From contig JAHLEZ010000002.1 in the NCBI GenBank assembly GCA_020726505.1, positions 5,208,001 to 5,272,000 of the forward strand: a stretch of DNA of 64,000 bases, in the 5' to 3' direction. The stretch's first letter is position 1. Every line of letters begins with the position of its first letter. The DNA comes from Leptodontidium sp. MPI-SDFR-AT-0119 (taxonomy: Eukaryota; Ascomycota; Leotiomycetes; Helotiales; Leptodontidiaceae). The translations under genes and the position numbers were made by a program. The notes beneath the pieces are model-generated. The model made no database searches. It saw only the letters and a list, made by a program, of their open reading frames with translations, and had not been told where the DNA came from. Shown one piece after another: positions 44,673-56,275 of this stretch.

Positions 44673-47097
44673 ATGTCAACAACTCCCGTCAGAACGCACT
44701 CTCAAAAAGCGTCTTCCTCCACTTCAACGAGAAAAGCAAGGGTGATCACAGCATGCTCCAACTGCCACCGCCGAAAGCAGAAGGCAAGTACGCTATCAAT
44801 TCCTCTGCAGAAGTTAGCATTCTGATTCCGCAGTGTAATCATATGCGACCGTGCAATAACTGCGTCGCGCGAAACATCGGCCACGAATGCCAGTACCACG
44901 CCCTCCCAAGGTAGGGAAGCTTCAGAATTCTTCCACCCCCACGTGATACATTCTATGTACACTGATGCGCAAGTTGGAACTTCTAAAGGAGACACAGCTA
45001 AAATTATGACTAGGAAACCTTCTGAGCCTCAAATTGAGCAGACGGCAACACCGCCATGGCCCGAAAACTCGCCTGGAAAGACAGTAGAAAATCCCCCAAG
45101 CACCGACTCGAATGTTCGAGATCGTCTCGGGTACTCCTCTATCTCAGACAGCAACGCTTTTGTTGGATCTGCAAAAGTAGGTCGTCTTATACCTTACATC
45201 TGGTATCGTTCTTAACATAAGTAGGCTGTCGGGATGCACGACAGCGAAAGCTTTGATGTATCACTCGCAAATGTATCGCCAGCATGGCACAAATACTGGG
45301 TGCTGATTTCCGGGCTCCCAAGTCCTCCGGCTGTTGATGAACTCATCAATATTTTTTTCTCCGAGATAAACTGGTACGTGGAATTCATGCTCTGAAATTT
45401 TGGGACGCTCTGGTTCTGTCCTTCCTTGACATGCATTGACTAAGTCTCGCCATTCAGGCTGTACGGAATAATCCAGCCGGTCTACTTCAACCAGGCATTC
45501 AAGGAGTGGAAGGAATTTACTACTGCCACAGCAGACCCGCCTCGGATCGAATCAATTTCGTTAGATCTGAGGAGTTTCCCATCCCTTCTTGCTCAATTAC
45601 TCGCAATTTCAATGATGTACCTTCCACCTGGAGCTAAGATTGAAGGACTGCCTGCGATCAAATACTTGGATTTGTCTCAAAGGTACAGCGAAATTGGCGT
45701 GGATCTTGTGCGCCTCCTTGGTCATCAAGGGACCACGATAGTCACGGTGCAGCACGACCTCATGAGAGCTGCGTGGCTCAAGAACCGAGGTCATGGAGCT
45801 GAAGCGTGGCATGCTTTGAGCAAGGCAATAAGGTTTGTCTGCCAAATTATCCCCCATTGGCCCCTATTCTAACAATAAACAGGAAAGCTCAAGAACTTGG
45901 ACTACATCGACATAGTAGGAAAGTACATCAGTCTACAGGAGAAAGCTTCTGGCATGATGAATGGAAGAAGAAATTGTGGATCGTACTATACGTCTGGGAT
46001 AGGTAAGTAGTGAAATACTTCTATTCTCTGAATTATGAGCTAACTTCGAAAGCAATATGTCCCTCCTATTGGGCCGTCCAAGGTTGATCAATGCATCAGA
46101 CTGCGAAGCTAATCTACCCATAGACTGTGAATTCCCCGAAACGTCACAAGAAATGAGCACGCCTACACCGAGAAGCTCCGGCTCGTTGAATGACAAGGTT
46201 CCATCATCCGTCCGCCTCAACTTGTTCATGTATAATCTCTCGCACAAGATACACGAGATCAGAAGTACTGGTGCGGACAGGCCTGGATTTCAAGATTATG
46301 CTGCCATCCAGAGACTTCATTCTGAGATTTTGTCCATGTTGGAACAGCTCCCCCTCACGATTCGGTGGCCTAACCCAGATAAATCGTGGGATCTCCAATT
46401 CTCCATCATACCTCGCCAACGGGAGAAAATACACACAGCCACATACTGCGTGCTCATGGCGCTACATAGACCGCATATCGGCCGGCACGTGGAGAGCCGA
46501 GAAACTGTCCTAAAAGCCGGTCTTGCCATCCTCGAATCCCAGCAGCGGTTCTTCGACTCCATCACTCGGGTCAACTACGCCTTCTTCGGCAACGCTTTCT
46601 TCAGTATCGATGCGGTAATCGTGCTGTCAACCACGGTTGAAATATTCCTATGGGGAGATGTCAACTTGTTGCAACGGTTGGTACTGGCTACTCAAACTGC
46701 CCTGGGGAGACTTTGCATCATTGAGCCGCAGAACGAAATGGCTCGCGCCGCCATCAATATCGTCCGCTCGTGTCATCACACTGTCAAGGAGGCATATGGT
46801 AGGAGCATGCAGGTGAATCTCGCACCACCTTCCATTGATCAAAACTTCCCACTTCTTCAAGATGAAAGCCACTACGATTTTTCGTTTCCCACCCCTTTCT
46901 CGGATCGTGGAACTGGCTCGGGAATTTATGATATGGCGGCGGCGGCCCTGGATCAAGCCGTGTTTGAGAGGTCGGCTATGCTTGTTGCTGAGGCAGGTTT
47001 TACGGATTTCGATGATTCGTATTGGATGGGGTATCGGCAGATGATTGCAAATGATGCTACAGATGGGCTGGACAAGCATAATGGCATGCAACTGTAA
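44673..47097 (+). CDS. Zn2Cys6 transcription factor
   Basis: Seven exons: 44673-44783, 44834-44910, 45014-45176, 45225-45373, 45458-45832, 45883-46002 and 46053-47097. They sum to 2040 nt, giving 679 residues. The first intron is GC..AG (AAG|GCAAGT) and interrupts the zinc cluster. The acceptor before exon 3 is the least certain. The cluster is C28-x2-C31-x6-C38-x5-C44-x2-C47-x8-C56. The fungal-specific domain follows, with WIVLYVWDSNMSLLLGRP near the middle, a segment common to this family. It is a predicted nuclear DNA-binding activator. Targets are unknown; the following SDR and NmrA-like genes on the same strand are candidates. Confidence 0.88.
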
Positions 47098-47958
47098 AGA
47101 TGAATTCACAGTATTATTTATTCGCCATCAGCTCCGTGTGCAATAAGTACAACAGGATGTTTCTGTTCTGGAGAAAAATAATTGAGAGAATTAAGGCATA
47201 GATTTACAAGCACTTCGTGAGCAACATTCAAAATTGGTATAGATATCAAGCTGGACTGCGGTCTCCCAGTTTAGAGTGTACCTCAGTAAGGCTGCTTGTT
47301 CTACATACACCTTCCCAGCGGTACAACCCAAGACATTGCATCACCAAGATTCTTCAACAGCACCACTGAATTACTTCTTCACAAGGGGCCAATTTCTTCA
47401 TGCTCGCGGTCAGAGCCAAAATGGCCCCTCTTAATATTAGGACCTCCTTTCTTCGTAGCACGTACTTGGCTTAGTACTTCCTGTACTTTAACTTCACATA
47501 TCACCGAAATTTAAAGCGTGCGAAGGGGTCATTGCTCAGATCATGCGTGTCAAAACTCACTGGTGAGATTTGATTGTTTCATGCCCTTTCTGCACCCCCA
47601 GCAAAGGGGAGGTTTCGGCCGAAATCCTTTTCGGCTTGAACGCTCGGCTGTTTTGTTGAGGCTTCGGCCGACGCCATCTCATGTCCCCTAATTCCCCAGG
47701 CCTGGTCAGAGGCTGGATCACGGAAAGTCAATTATTGCCGCGGGAACACAGAAGTGGTAGTTCAGGAGATGAGAGTTTTGGATCAGTCAGCGTGGAATCG
47801 GAAATATTCATAGCGTGACTTAACGCCGACGATCAACCTGTTCGTGTGACGTTGTTTACTCACTACATAATTGCATTAGATCCGTCAAATTGACAACAAT
47901 CCATTCCTCCATTTTCCAATTCATTTTAAACTCTATCCCAATTCAGGTTGCTTTCACT
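47098..47958. other. Intergenic region before the SDR gene
   Basis: 860 bp; no supported gene. It includes repeated TTCGGCCGA-like palindromes near 47610-47670, possible regulator sites. Confidence 0.45.
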
Positions 47959-48877
47959 ATGGCTGTCTGGCTCATCACTGGCTGTTCTTCGGGGTTTGGG
48001 AAGGAGATCGCAAAGGCGGCTCTAAGGCATGGCGACAAAGTCATTGCAGCTTCAAGAAACGCATCCAGATTGAGCGAATTAAAAGGGCTTGGAGCATCTC
48101 CTATTTCCCTCGATGTCAATGGAACGCCGGAAGAGATCAACGCCTCTATTGTCGAGGCTTCAAAAATACACGGTTCATTCGACATCCTGGTCAATAACGC
48201 TGCATACGTCTTAGTGGGCAGCATTGAGGAAACTAGGTATGATATGTTTCAATTCCCACATCCCTTTTTTTCAAACAACAAACACTTATAATCTCTATCA
48301 TAGTGATCAAGAGGCCCGAGACCAATTCAATACGAATGTATTCGGCCCTCTCTCGGTCATCCGCTCCGTCCTGCCATTCATGCGCGCCCAGAAATCAGGC
48401 GTGATTGCCAACATAGGCTCCATAGGTGGATACGCATCGTTCGCGGGCTCAGGGTACTACTGTTCCACGAAATTCGCACTTGCTGGACTGACGGAGTCCC
48501 TTCGTGCGGAAGTTGCACCCCTCGGCATCCAAGCGACTGTCATCGAGCCTGGCTATTTCAGAACAAGCTTGCTACAGGCTAATGTAGATGGAAAGACTGT
48601 AGCTGCTGCTAGTATTGATGCTTATAAGTCTGTGATGGACGGTGTGAAAGGGATGATGGACTCGTATGATGGAAAGCAGCCTGGTGATCCAGCTCTCGGA
48701 GCCCAGATCATCGTGGAGGCGCTGACTGGAACCGGACGTGCAGCTGGAAAGAGTCTGCCCGCGAGGCTTCTGTTGGGAAGTGATACTGTACCATTCGTTG
48801 CGGGTATCCAAGAGAGGCAGAATAAGGAGATGGAGGAGTGGAAGGAACTTGTTGTTATTACAGATCATGCGAAGTGA
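47959..48877 (+). CDS. Short-chain dehydrogenase/reductase
   Basis: Exons 47959-48236 and 48304-48877 around a 67-bp intron sum to 852 nt, giving 283 residues. The cofactor loop is TGCSSGFG (7-14) and the second motif is NNAA. The catalytic set is S132 (GSIGGY), Y145 and K149 (YYCSTK). A basic/Ser-rich turn after beta-2 (ASRNASRL) favours NADP(H). It belongs to the classical SDRs and would oxidise or reduce a small alcohol/ketone substrate that is not identifiable. There is no signal peptide. It lies 0.9 kb downstream of the Zn2Cys6 regulator on the same strand. Confidence 0.92.
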
Positions 48878-49485
48878 TGTTGATATTCTTGGTCTTCAGT
48901 TACACTCAAAATATTATCATCTTCTCCGAAGTTTTGGGCAATTGGCCGAAAATGAACGTGTATTCGATTTCTTTAGTGTATGATGTACTCGAATTATTAA
49001 TCCTGCTTGGCAATTAAAGTCATTAACTTAGATGGTGACTTGTCTCACTGGCAATGATCATTTCTGTGTCGCCATAGGCAGGATGGCCATCTTCGAGGTT
49101 TATAGAAAGTCGCAATGAAGCAGATTCAAGCTGCTATGCTTTCGGCCGAAGCACACTGCGGCGCCGTAAGGATTTGTAGAACCCATGCTTCCTCCACTCT
49201 TTGGATGTCTCCCTGTAATCTGCCAAATCTGGAAATAAAGATAAGCTATAAATTTCAGAGATAGTCCGCTCCGACGAAAGGGGGATTGCTGTTCTTTCCT
49301 TGTTAGTTGCATGGCCTTCTTACCAATGGTTATCGGATGTTTCATGAATATCGTAGTCGGCGATACTCGAGCATTTGTCACAATTGCAATCCTTGTTTTC
49401 CAGCCAGAGATTAAGTATATAGTTGTAACAAGACCTCGCAACTGTATTTTCATGGCAAAGTTCTATAACGGATTCCATTGCAACC
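48878..49485. other. Spacer between the SDR and NmrA-like genes
   Basis: 608 bp of flanking and promoter sequence; no further gene seen. Confidence 0.5.
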
Positions 49486-50528
49486 ATGTCTCGCATCATT
49501 ACCGTGTTTGGTGCCACTGGTACCCAGGGAGGCTCTGTTATCAGAAGTCTCCTTTCGCACCCAGTACTTTCAAAACAGTTCAAGATTCGCGGAGTAACAA
49601 GAGATGTGTCAAAGCCAGCTGCAGTCGCTTTGGTTAAGCAGGGTGTTGAGGTTGTTAAGGCAAGTCTCTAAGAAATAATCTCTACCACCAAGGTATACCA
49701 TGATGCAACACTGCTGACGTTTTATTTTGAAACTCAGGGCGACTTAAGCTCGCCGACTTCTGTGGACGCAGCCATCGATGGCAGCCACACTGTGTTCCTT
49801 GTGACCAATTTCTGGGAGACTATGGACGTCAAGCAAGAGATTGCCCAGGGGAGAAATGTGGCGGATGCAGCCAAAAAGGCCAAAATATCCCACCTTATAT
49901 TCTCTTCCCTCCCGAGTGTCTCAAAGGCAAGCAATGGTGCATTGACGAACGTGGCACACTTCGACGGCAAGGCGGAGATTGAGGAATATATGCGCAGCAC
50001 TGGCGTCCCTTCCACATTTTTCTTGGCTGGATACTACATGTCCAATTACACTCAGCTGTTCAACAAGCTAGAGGATGGTTCCTACCTGCTAGCCTACCCC
50101 GTTGGTCCTGATACGAAGTTTCCGCTCCTAGACGCAGCGGCAGATACTGGTGGGTTGTCTGGCAGATTCTCTCCCGTTGACATTCTCTAATGGCAAATAC
50201 AGGCAAGTTCATCGGCGCAATCATCAGAAACCGGGAAAAGCTGCTTGGTGAGAGTGTCTTGGGGGCAACGGCCTATTACACTCCGGGGCAGATTGTGGAA
50301 GAGTTTTCCACAGTCATTGGGAAGAAGGCAAATTTTGTCCAGGTCACCGAATCTCAGTACACTTCGGTTCTGTCCCCAATGCTGGCTACTTCATTGTTGG
50401 AAAGTAATTTGTTTATTGAGAAGCCTGGGTACTTTCAAGGTCAGAGTTTGGAGCCTACTTTGGCCCTGTTGGATGAAAAGCCTATCACTTGGAAGGTTTT
50501 CTTAGATACTACTCAGGCATTCAACTGA
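49486..50528 (+). CDS. NmrA-like NAD(P)-binding protein
   Basis: Exons 49486-49659, 49738-50149 and 50203-50528 sum to 912 nt, giving 303 residues. Intron 1 is GC..AG (AAG|GCAAGT, 78 bp); intron 2 is 53 bp GT..AG. The N-terminus IITVFGATGTQGGSVIRSLL carries the GxxGxxG dinucleotide loop of atypical SDRs. VTNFWE and HLIFSSLPSVSKAS are standard NmrA-family blocks, and STFFLAGYYMSN follows. The classical YxxxK pair is absent. NmrA-like proteins sense NAD(P) redox state or act as reductases. There is no signal peptide. Confidence 0.9.
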
Positions 50529-52652
50529 CAAGCAATCATTCGAAGACTCATGCTATCTGCCTGTATCATCTGGGGTTGCTTCTGGGATGAGCGATAGGGA
50601 TAGAGATGCATCTTCGCAGCTAGCAACATATCAATCATTATACAAAGAGTTTGATTTACATCAAAGCCTTACCAAAATCATGTTGTGAAATCTCCAAGTT
50701 AAAACTATATCAGCGAAATGAAATTTTAATGAGGCTGGTAATACTCTATAAGCATGGGGAAAGCCGCACATCTAAAGCCTCTCCGGGGGATCTCGACGTT
50801 CTCAAGCGAGTCATGGGTTTCCCCCCAATCAACAACTTCTGACGTGGCTACATTGCTGGGAAATAAATACTGCTTTGTTCTGCAGATGGGCTCCCCTGAG
50901 GCCAGAGGTGCCTAAATTTATACTGCAGGGTCATCCTCAGTCGCTTGTGTGCACAATAATATTGTCGAGCTTAAGCGAGTCCCTGGCCAACTAATTCAAA
51001 TACTCCGAGGTATACCATGCAGTATCAAGTATGTCCCCTTCCCCTATGTTTATGCATTGAGATTAAATATAAAAAAATTGTTTAAAAGTTTTGTTTAATT
51101 TTAATTAATCTTGATTCAGCGTCTCGATGCACCACACAGCGTGGGAGAGAAACTCTAGACTGGGACTCCAAATTGGGATGTCTTCGAAACCGTATGTCTT
51201 GAAGTTGAGAAACTACCAAAGCCGAACGAATTCGAACAGCTATATCCGAATGCTGTTGACTCGATCTGGCAAAGTCAAGCTACAAGACATGCGAGACTTC
51301 GAAGCCGCTAGAGGCCGCTAGACGCACAGTCTGAACTCTACAGTTCCTCCTGGAGGTGTTTGAGCAGTCTCGATGGAAGGTGCCGCGAGAATTGCCGACC
51401 TCTCGCCACCAAAGCCGCTGGTCGCCAACTATGATAAATCTCTCCTCGAGGTCTCTAGTCACTCCAGCATAATACAAGCTTCGGGATATTTGAAGTTCAC
51501 TCAACTGCCGGTCTTTAATCTTGGCAGCTTCCAACATCGGTAATGCCGTATCAGTAATCATTCACTTGTGCGGCGAGCTAATCAATCACGAGGCCCGGTA
51601 TTTTCGGACGGCAGTTGCAAAGCATGAGTGAAGACAGGCGAGGTTCGATAGCGTGCAGGAAACATGGTGTGTTCGTAGGAGTCTCTCTGCGGAAGGTGCG
51701 GAAGGTGCGGCAGCAAGACTCCGCTCCCTGAACCCCTTTTGAATGCACTTGCCAGAAGTGTATACATGCCAGTCTACCAGGGAACAGAATAAAAGGCATT
51801 GATGGTAAGTCAAGCTCCTCCAGGAACGCATTACGACTTTAATCTATCAAGCTTCTATACAACACGACCCCTACAACACACGCCCTGCCCCCACTCTATT
51901 TATGTCGAGAAACGTTATACGACAGCTTTCAATAGGCCAGAGCGAGAGAAATTTATTGTCTGTAGGCCATGGTTTTGTCGCAATGTCCAGTTCGAGCTAC
52001 GAAGGTACATCGGTTAAGTGTGGTATAGCACTAGCAGGAGGAATCCCTTGCCCGCAGATTTCAACACTTCATAACTCTACATAAACGCATTCAAAAAGAT
52101 TTTTTCCCCCCGCAACATTAGAAGTGGTCTTTAAATGAATCGTCATGTAGAAAATTTTCTTTGTATCTTTACTTTTCGTGGTTGTTGCGTTGCAAGGGGG
52201 TTGATTTGAGAAATTGAGACCTCTGGTAGTGCCATTACCAACACACTTAACCGCTGTACCTCCATACAAATTGGCTAATTATACAGACGGAATCCTGGAA
52301 AGACTCGAAACCCCGCACCCGGCTCGAGGCTGTAACGGTAGCAAATCTCCGTACTGGAGAAATTATAAACCTTATCTGAGTTCCCCATGCTACCCCTCAA
52401 AACAAATCTTGTAAAGTGGGTGGGGAAGGGGGAGGACGTGTTGCAACTCCAGGGCGAGTGCGGATCATGATCAGGAGATATACTTCTGGAAGAAGCAACA
52501 ACTCCGAAGGCACTTCAGTGCAATATATAAGGCGCGATCATCCTGCTGGTATCTTCATTCTTTACCATTCCTCTCCTCTTCCAAAACATCTCCAGACAAC
52601 TGTAATTATCAAACACAACACTTCATCTTTTGAACTCCATCCACCTTCCATC
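50529..52652. other. Intergenic region upstream of the second secreted protein
   Basis: 2.1 kb without a supported gene. It includes an AT-rich patch about 51050-51110 and short overlapping frames on both strands near 51580-51830 without motifs. A TATA box lies at the right end. Confidence 0.45.
52524..52531 (+). promoter_or_regulatory. TATA box of the small secreted protein gene
   Basis: TATATAAG lies about 125 bp upstream of the ATG at 52653, with a CT/CA-rich leader between them. Confidence 0.6.
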
Positions 52653-53000
52653 ATGCGCGCCGCAGCCTTCCTCAGTCTTCTCTCTTTGGCTGTTGCCCTG
52701 CCAGCCTCCGACCTCACCACTCGAGACGTTTTCTTGGACCAACTCTACACCTGGCCTGCAGCGGTTGGAGACACCGTTGCACCCGCCAGTAGACCCCTCC
52801 AAATGATTATCACCAACATCGATAACACCAAATACAAGCTCGAGTATTTCTGGCCACTCAATGGCCTGACTGTCACCGCTACAGTCTCCACAACTTCTGG
52901 GCAACAGTTGTTCCAGACTTTTGGATCGAGCTCCAATCAACACGGGGTTGTCGAGATCGAGAAGTCGGGGGATCAATTTCGGGTCGTCATAGAGAACTAA
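52653..53000 (+). CDS. Small secreted protein without cysteines
   Basis: Single exon, 115 residues. The ATG at 52653 is preferred over upstream in-frame starts because it follows the TATA box and begins a signal peptide (MRAAAFLSLLSLAVALPAS). The mature chain has no cysteine and is rich in Thr, Ser and hydrophobic residues in a beta-like alternation (LQMIITNIDNTKYKLEY, LTVTATVSTTSGQQLF). It may form a small beta-sandwich. No family is recognised; it is a candidate surface or effector-like protein by size and secretion only. Confidence 0.72.
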   Translation: MRAAAFLSLLSLAVALPASDLTTRDVFLDQLYTWPAAVGDTVAPASRPLQMIITNIDNTKYKLEYFWPLNGLTVTATVSTTSGQQLFQTFGSSSNQHGVVEIEKSGDQFRVVIEN

Positions 53001-54289
53001 ACATGCTGAGGGCATGTCAGAAGGGGAGATTGCGGGATGGGAAGGAAGTGGCCCCTGCTGTATAGTACAATTTTGTATAGCGGGTACTGGCAGTTGAACA
53101 AGGCACCAAATATATCGCTCCCAGAATCATGTTTGATATTTAAATGGCCGAGAGTTATCCTACAATGGGTATTTGTCAAGAAGAGTGAGAACCATGCTTG
53201 CCTGGCTGCATTATTTGCCATACAACAGGGTTAGATGCTTTCAAGTATCAGTTGGGCCGTGAAACAGTGGGCGGATTGACTACATGCTAAAGGCCTACTC
53301 TTCCATTGCCTATAGAGTGGAGGGCCTAATGGTGGAGTAAATTGTGCCCCCAGTTTGCTTATTCCAGCAATAGGCGAAGGGACACCGTATATTGCAAGTA
53401 AAAGGGCGAAGCGCGGTCAGGCCTTAGTGGAGCAAGAGCTTCCAAGGCATGGAGATCGCTAGTCGTGAAACCTTTTAATTCCATGTCGGCTCAAATCGTG
53501 GCTTCATTAAATGTGACTCGCCTTGGAATTGCTACTGTTGAAAAAGCTTAGACTCCTATATTGCTGTAATTCATCGGAACTCGCGGTATTTGGATTGAAT
53601 ACGAGTGGTGTAAGGCAGCTTTTTCTAGGCAATATATCTTTCAGCGCTCTATGCTGGGTGGTGCTGAATTTCTGAGAATACGGATAGGTGTAAACTTCAG
53701 CGAACCTGATCAGTGGCCCCAGAGCACAGCGCTGCCAGACTTGCACTGCCATGCTTAGCCCTACTCGAGATAATTACTGGTGAGAGTGATTGTATCCAAA
53801 GTCAAGCGCAGTATTATGGGTAGTGTCTGATAATGTAACTTTGGCGTAGAGATGCCGTGATTCCATGTCAGACCAACTTTGTTCATTGACAAAGAAAAGT
53901 TGCCGGAATAGGTGCCCTTTGACTTTACACCACTTACTAGGTTACTTCTGGCTTGCCGTTGGCTATAGAATTAGAATACAATTGTTTTGATTTTAGACAA
54001 CAGATTTTAATCACGTTCAAAACTTTTCTTTGTGATCCCCGAAGCACAAAGATTTGATATCTGCAACTATAACAAATTAATTAGGCAGAATAAAGAAAGC
54101 GAGAGCCCAGTGGTGCTTATTGGACAGCATTTCCGGCGGCTCTTGTTGTTCGTTATGTTAGGAACAAAGTCTGGGACACGAGCATATATATTTTGTCCAT
54201 TGAGCCTCTTTATTATGTTACGGCACTCTACCAAATCACCACTTCAAGCACTCTTTACTACAACCAGAATATTGAAACTATCTATAACC
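53001..54289. other. Intergenic region before the SprT-like gene
   Basis: 1.3 kb; no supported gene. A TATA-like ATATATATT lies near 54183-54191, about 100 bp upstream of the preferred start at 54290. Confidence 0.45.
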
Positions 54290-55171
54290 ATGTTTAGGGG
54301 TGTGACAATGAATGAAAAAGGCTGGGTGAGGAGACCCTCGAGTAGTAGTAGGAGAAAGTCTCAATCATCTCAGTCATCTGGACATCCACAGATTACTCAT
54401 CCACGGATTACCGATAGACTCCCCATTGCTGAACGCCAAATATATGAAGCAAATGAGCTTTCTCAGGCACTTTGGGAAAATGCCAAGAACTTTCGGGCCC
54501 AGATTGGCGCTCACCTCGACCACGATGAGATTGGAATCCTACGAAGTCCTGTTATAGATATTAAACCTGAGGCTGATTCTGAGGCTGAATTTTTGGCGCT
54601 CGCAAAAACCTGGTTTGGTATTCTTGACAAGGCATTCTTCTTTAATTTGCTCAGCGATAAAATGAAAGCGCCAGATCCAATAGTCATCTTTCACAACGCA
54701 GTCTGCAAAATTGACGGACAATGTCACTATCTCGAAGAAATGTCCTGCATCTCACTAAACATCTGTCAGGGTTATGTTAAAGAGAGCAAAAGTTCGACTG
54801 CCCAATTAATGATTGGAACCCTCTTGCATGAAATGGTTCATGCATTTTTTTACATTTTTTCTTGCAAGTGTACGTCTTGTGATGCACACGCCAACCGGAA
54901 GGGTGGGCGTGGAATCCTCAGCCATGGTGTCCACTGGTGCAATTCAATGCATGCTATCCAGTCAGCTCTCACGGATCAGATAAAGTGGACTGTAGATACG
55001 GGAATTGCAGAGAGTGTTGCATTAGAGATGAATTCCTCTTGCTGGACGCCTCGGAGTGACCAAATAGAGCGATGGAATTTGGATGCGAGAGTCCTGGCTA
55101 AGGCGACCGACCAGGCCAAGAAGTCAGCAGTATTTGAAGGCCTCTTTGCTTGTGGTAGTGCAACTAAGTAG
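54290..55171 (+). CDS. SprT-like zinc metalloprotease-like protein
   Basis: Single exon; ATG 54290 (MFRGVTMNEKG) gives 293 residues. Upstream in-frame codons are AT-rich and unlike the rest. Residues 15-35 are Ser/Arg-rich and disordered. The zinc site is TLLHEMVHAFF (H180, E181, H184), with a third ligand candidate in LSHGVHW (H212 or H215), the HExxH..HG arrangement of SprT-like domains. Between them a CKCTSC motif (192-197) may bind another metal. Conserved blocks FFFNLLSDK and ESVALEMN, then RSDQIERWNL, recur in the decayed neighbour. SprT-like enzymes in eukaryotes include DNA-protein crosslink proteases; I do not claim that role here. Confidence 0.78.
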   Translation: MFRGVTMNEKGWVRRPSSSSRRKSQSSQSSGHPQITHPRITDRLPIAERQIYEANELSQALWENAKNFRAQIGAHLDHDEIGILRSPVIDIKPEADSEAEFLALAKTWFGILDKAFFFNLLSDKMKAPDPIVIFHNAVCKIDGQCHYLEEMSCISLNICQGYVKESKSSTAQLMIGTLLHEMVHAFFYIFSCKCTSCDAHANRKGGRGILSHGVHWCNSMHAIQSALTDQIKWTVDTGIAESVALEMNSSCWTPRSDQIERWNLDARVLAKATDQAKKSAVFEGLFACGSATK

Positions 55172-55741
55172 TAATCCTCTGGAGGCCCTAATCAATATTT
55201 GTATAAAACTTTTGTGTAGTAAAGCATAACAAATTGATCACACAGTCTGAGGTGGTGTAGAAGCCGATCAAGCACCGCGAGTAGTTATAGTAGAATCAAA
55301 AGATTACTCGGTAATTTGCCCCTACTTGTAACACGCATGATGGTGCAAAATAAATACTCAAAGACAGATGTACCAAGTGTGATGGAAATCAAATAAACTT
55401 CGCATGCTGAGTGGCTTTGCTCCGAGAGGGATAGGTCTTTCGGGTATTGTGTTCAAATGAGATTTTAATTTTTAATATGTATCTTGGAATCTCCGTGCAG
55501 AGGCTAGAGAAGAAACCTTCTCATCTTAATAAGGTATTAATTACGAGTGTCTGCTGTAATTACTGCCATGTGTTCTGACACTGTAGTGCCTCTGGAATGA
55601 GGTGGTCACTGAGATCAGACACAAAGGCTCAGTTGAGGATCGTTTTATTTAGAAGTTCATTTATCGTAAGAAAGGAAAGATAGAAGAAGACAATGGAAAT
55701 ATACAACGGCGAGGGAACAGAAGTCCGAGGTGCAGATATGA
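55172..55741. other. Spacer between the SprT-like paralogues
   Basis: 570 bp with no gene seen; AT-rich in part. Confidence 0.45.
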
Positions 55742-55844
55742 ATGAATACCAGGCTTAATGAACAACACCATGAGATACACCAAGGCCTTCATGAAATCTA
55801 CAAAAATGGAAGACCAACAGGAGCAGCCACAAGGACACCGTCGT

Positions 55845-56275
55845 TCAAAAAAGCGATCACCAAAGGGTTCATTAAAAGGGTCCCCAATGGGTTCACCAAT
55901 GGAATCGCCACAAGAATCACTAGAGGAATCACTAGAGGAATTATCAGAGGAATCACACAAAGAATCGCTGGAGGAATCACCAAAGGAATGGCCCGAAGAA
56001 TCACTAGACAAAGGAACCACCTTTTAGTAATAGTGATCTTCCTCTTTATGATAATTGCTCTTGTGTTGGCAGTTGCAATTGTGATAGCAAGTATGTTGGT
56101 GATTCCCATAGTAATTCCGTTGGGCTACCAAAGAGGTCGCCACAAGGACGAGATCGTTCACAAGATCGTTCACCAAAAGGATCACCAGTGAGATTGCCAC
56201 AAGGACGAGGTCGTTCACCAAGTCCTCCACCAAGTCCTCCACGAAGCCGCCAACGAAGCCTTCAACGAAGTCGTG
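55845..56275 (+). repeat. Minisatellite-like region (GGAATCACNAGA and GGTCGTTCACCA-type units)
   Basis: Irregular 12-bp units (e.g. GGAATCACTAGA) run from about 55900 to 56010. A second set of Arg/Ser/Pro-coding units (CACAAGGACGAGRTCGTTCAC and CCAAGTCCTCCAC types) runs about 56130-56270. All three frames are open over parts of it, so it is a hotspot for frame changes. Confidence 0.65.

Noticed and set aside
54032..54289. N-terminal extension of the SprT-like protein
   Set aside because: The extra 86 residues are AT-rich and unlike the rest, and a TATA-like motif falls within them.
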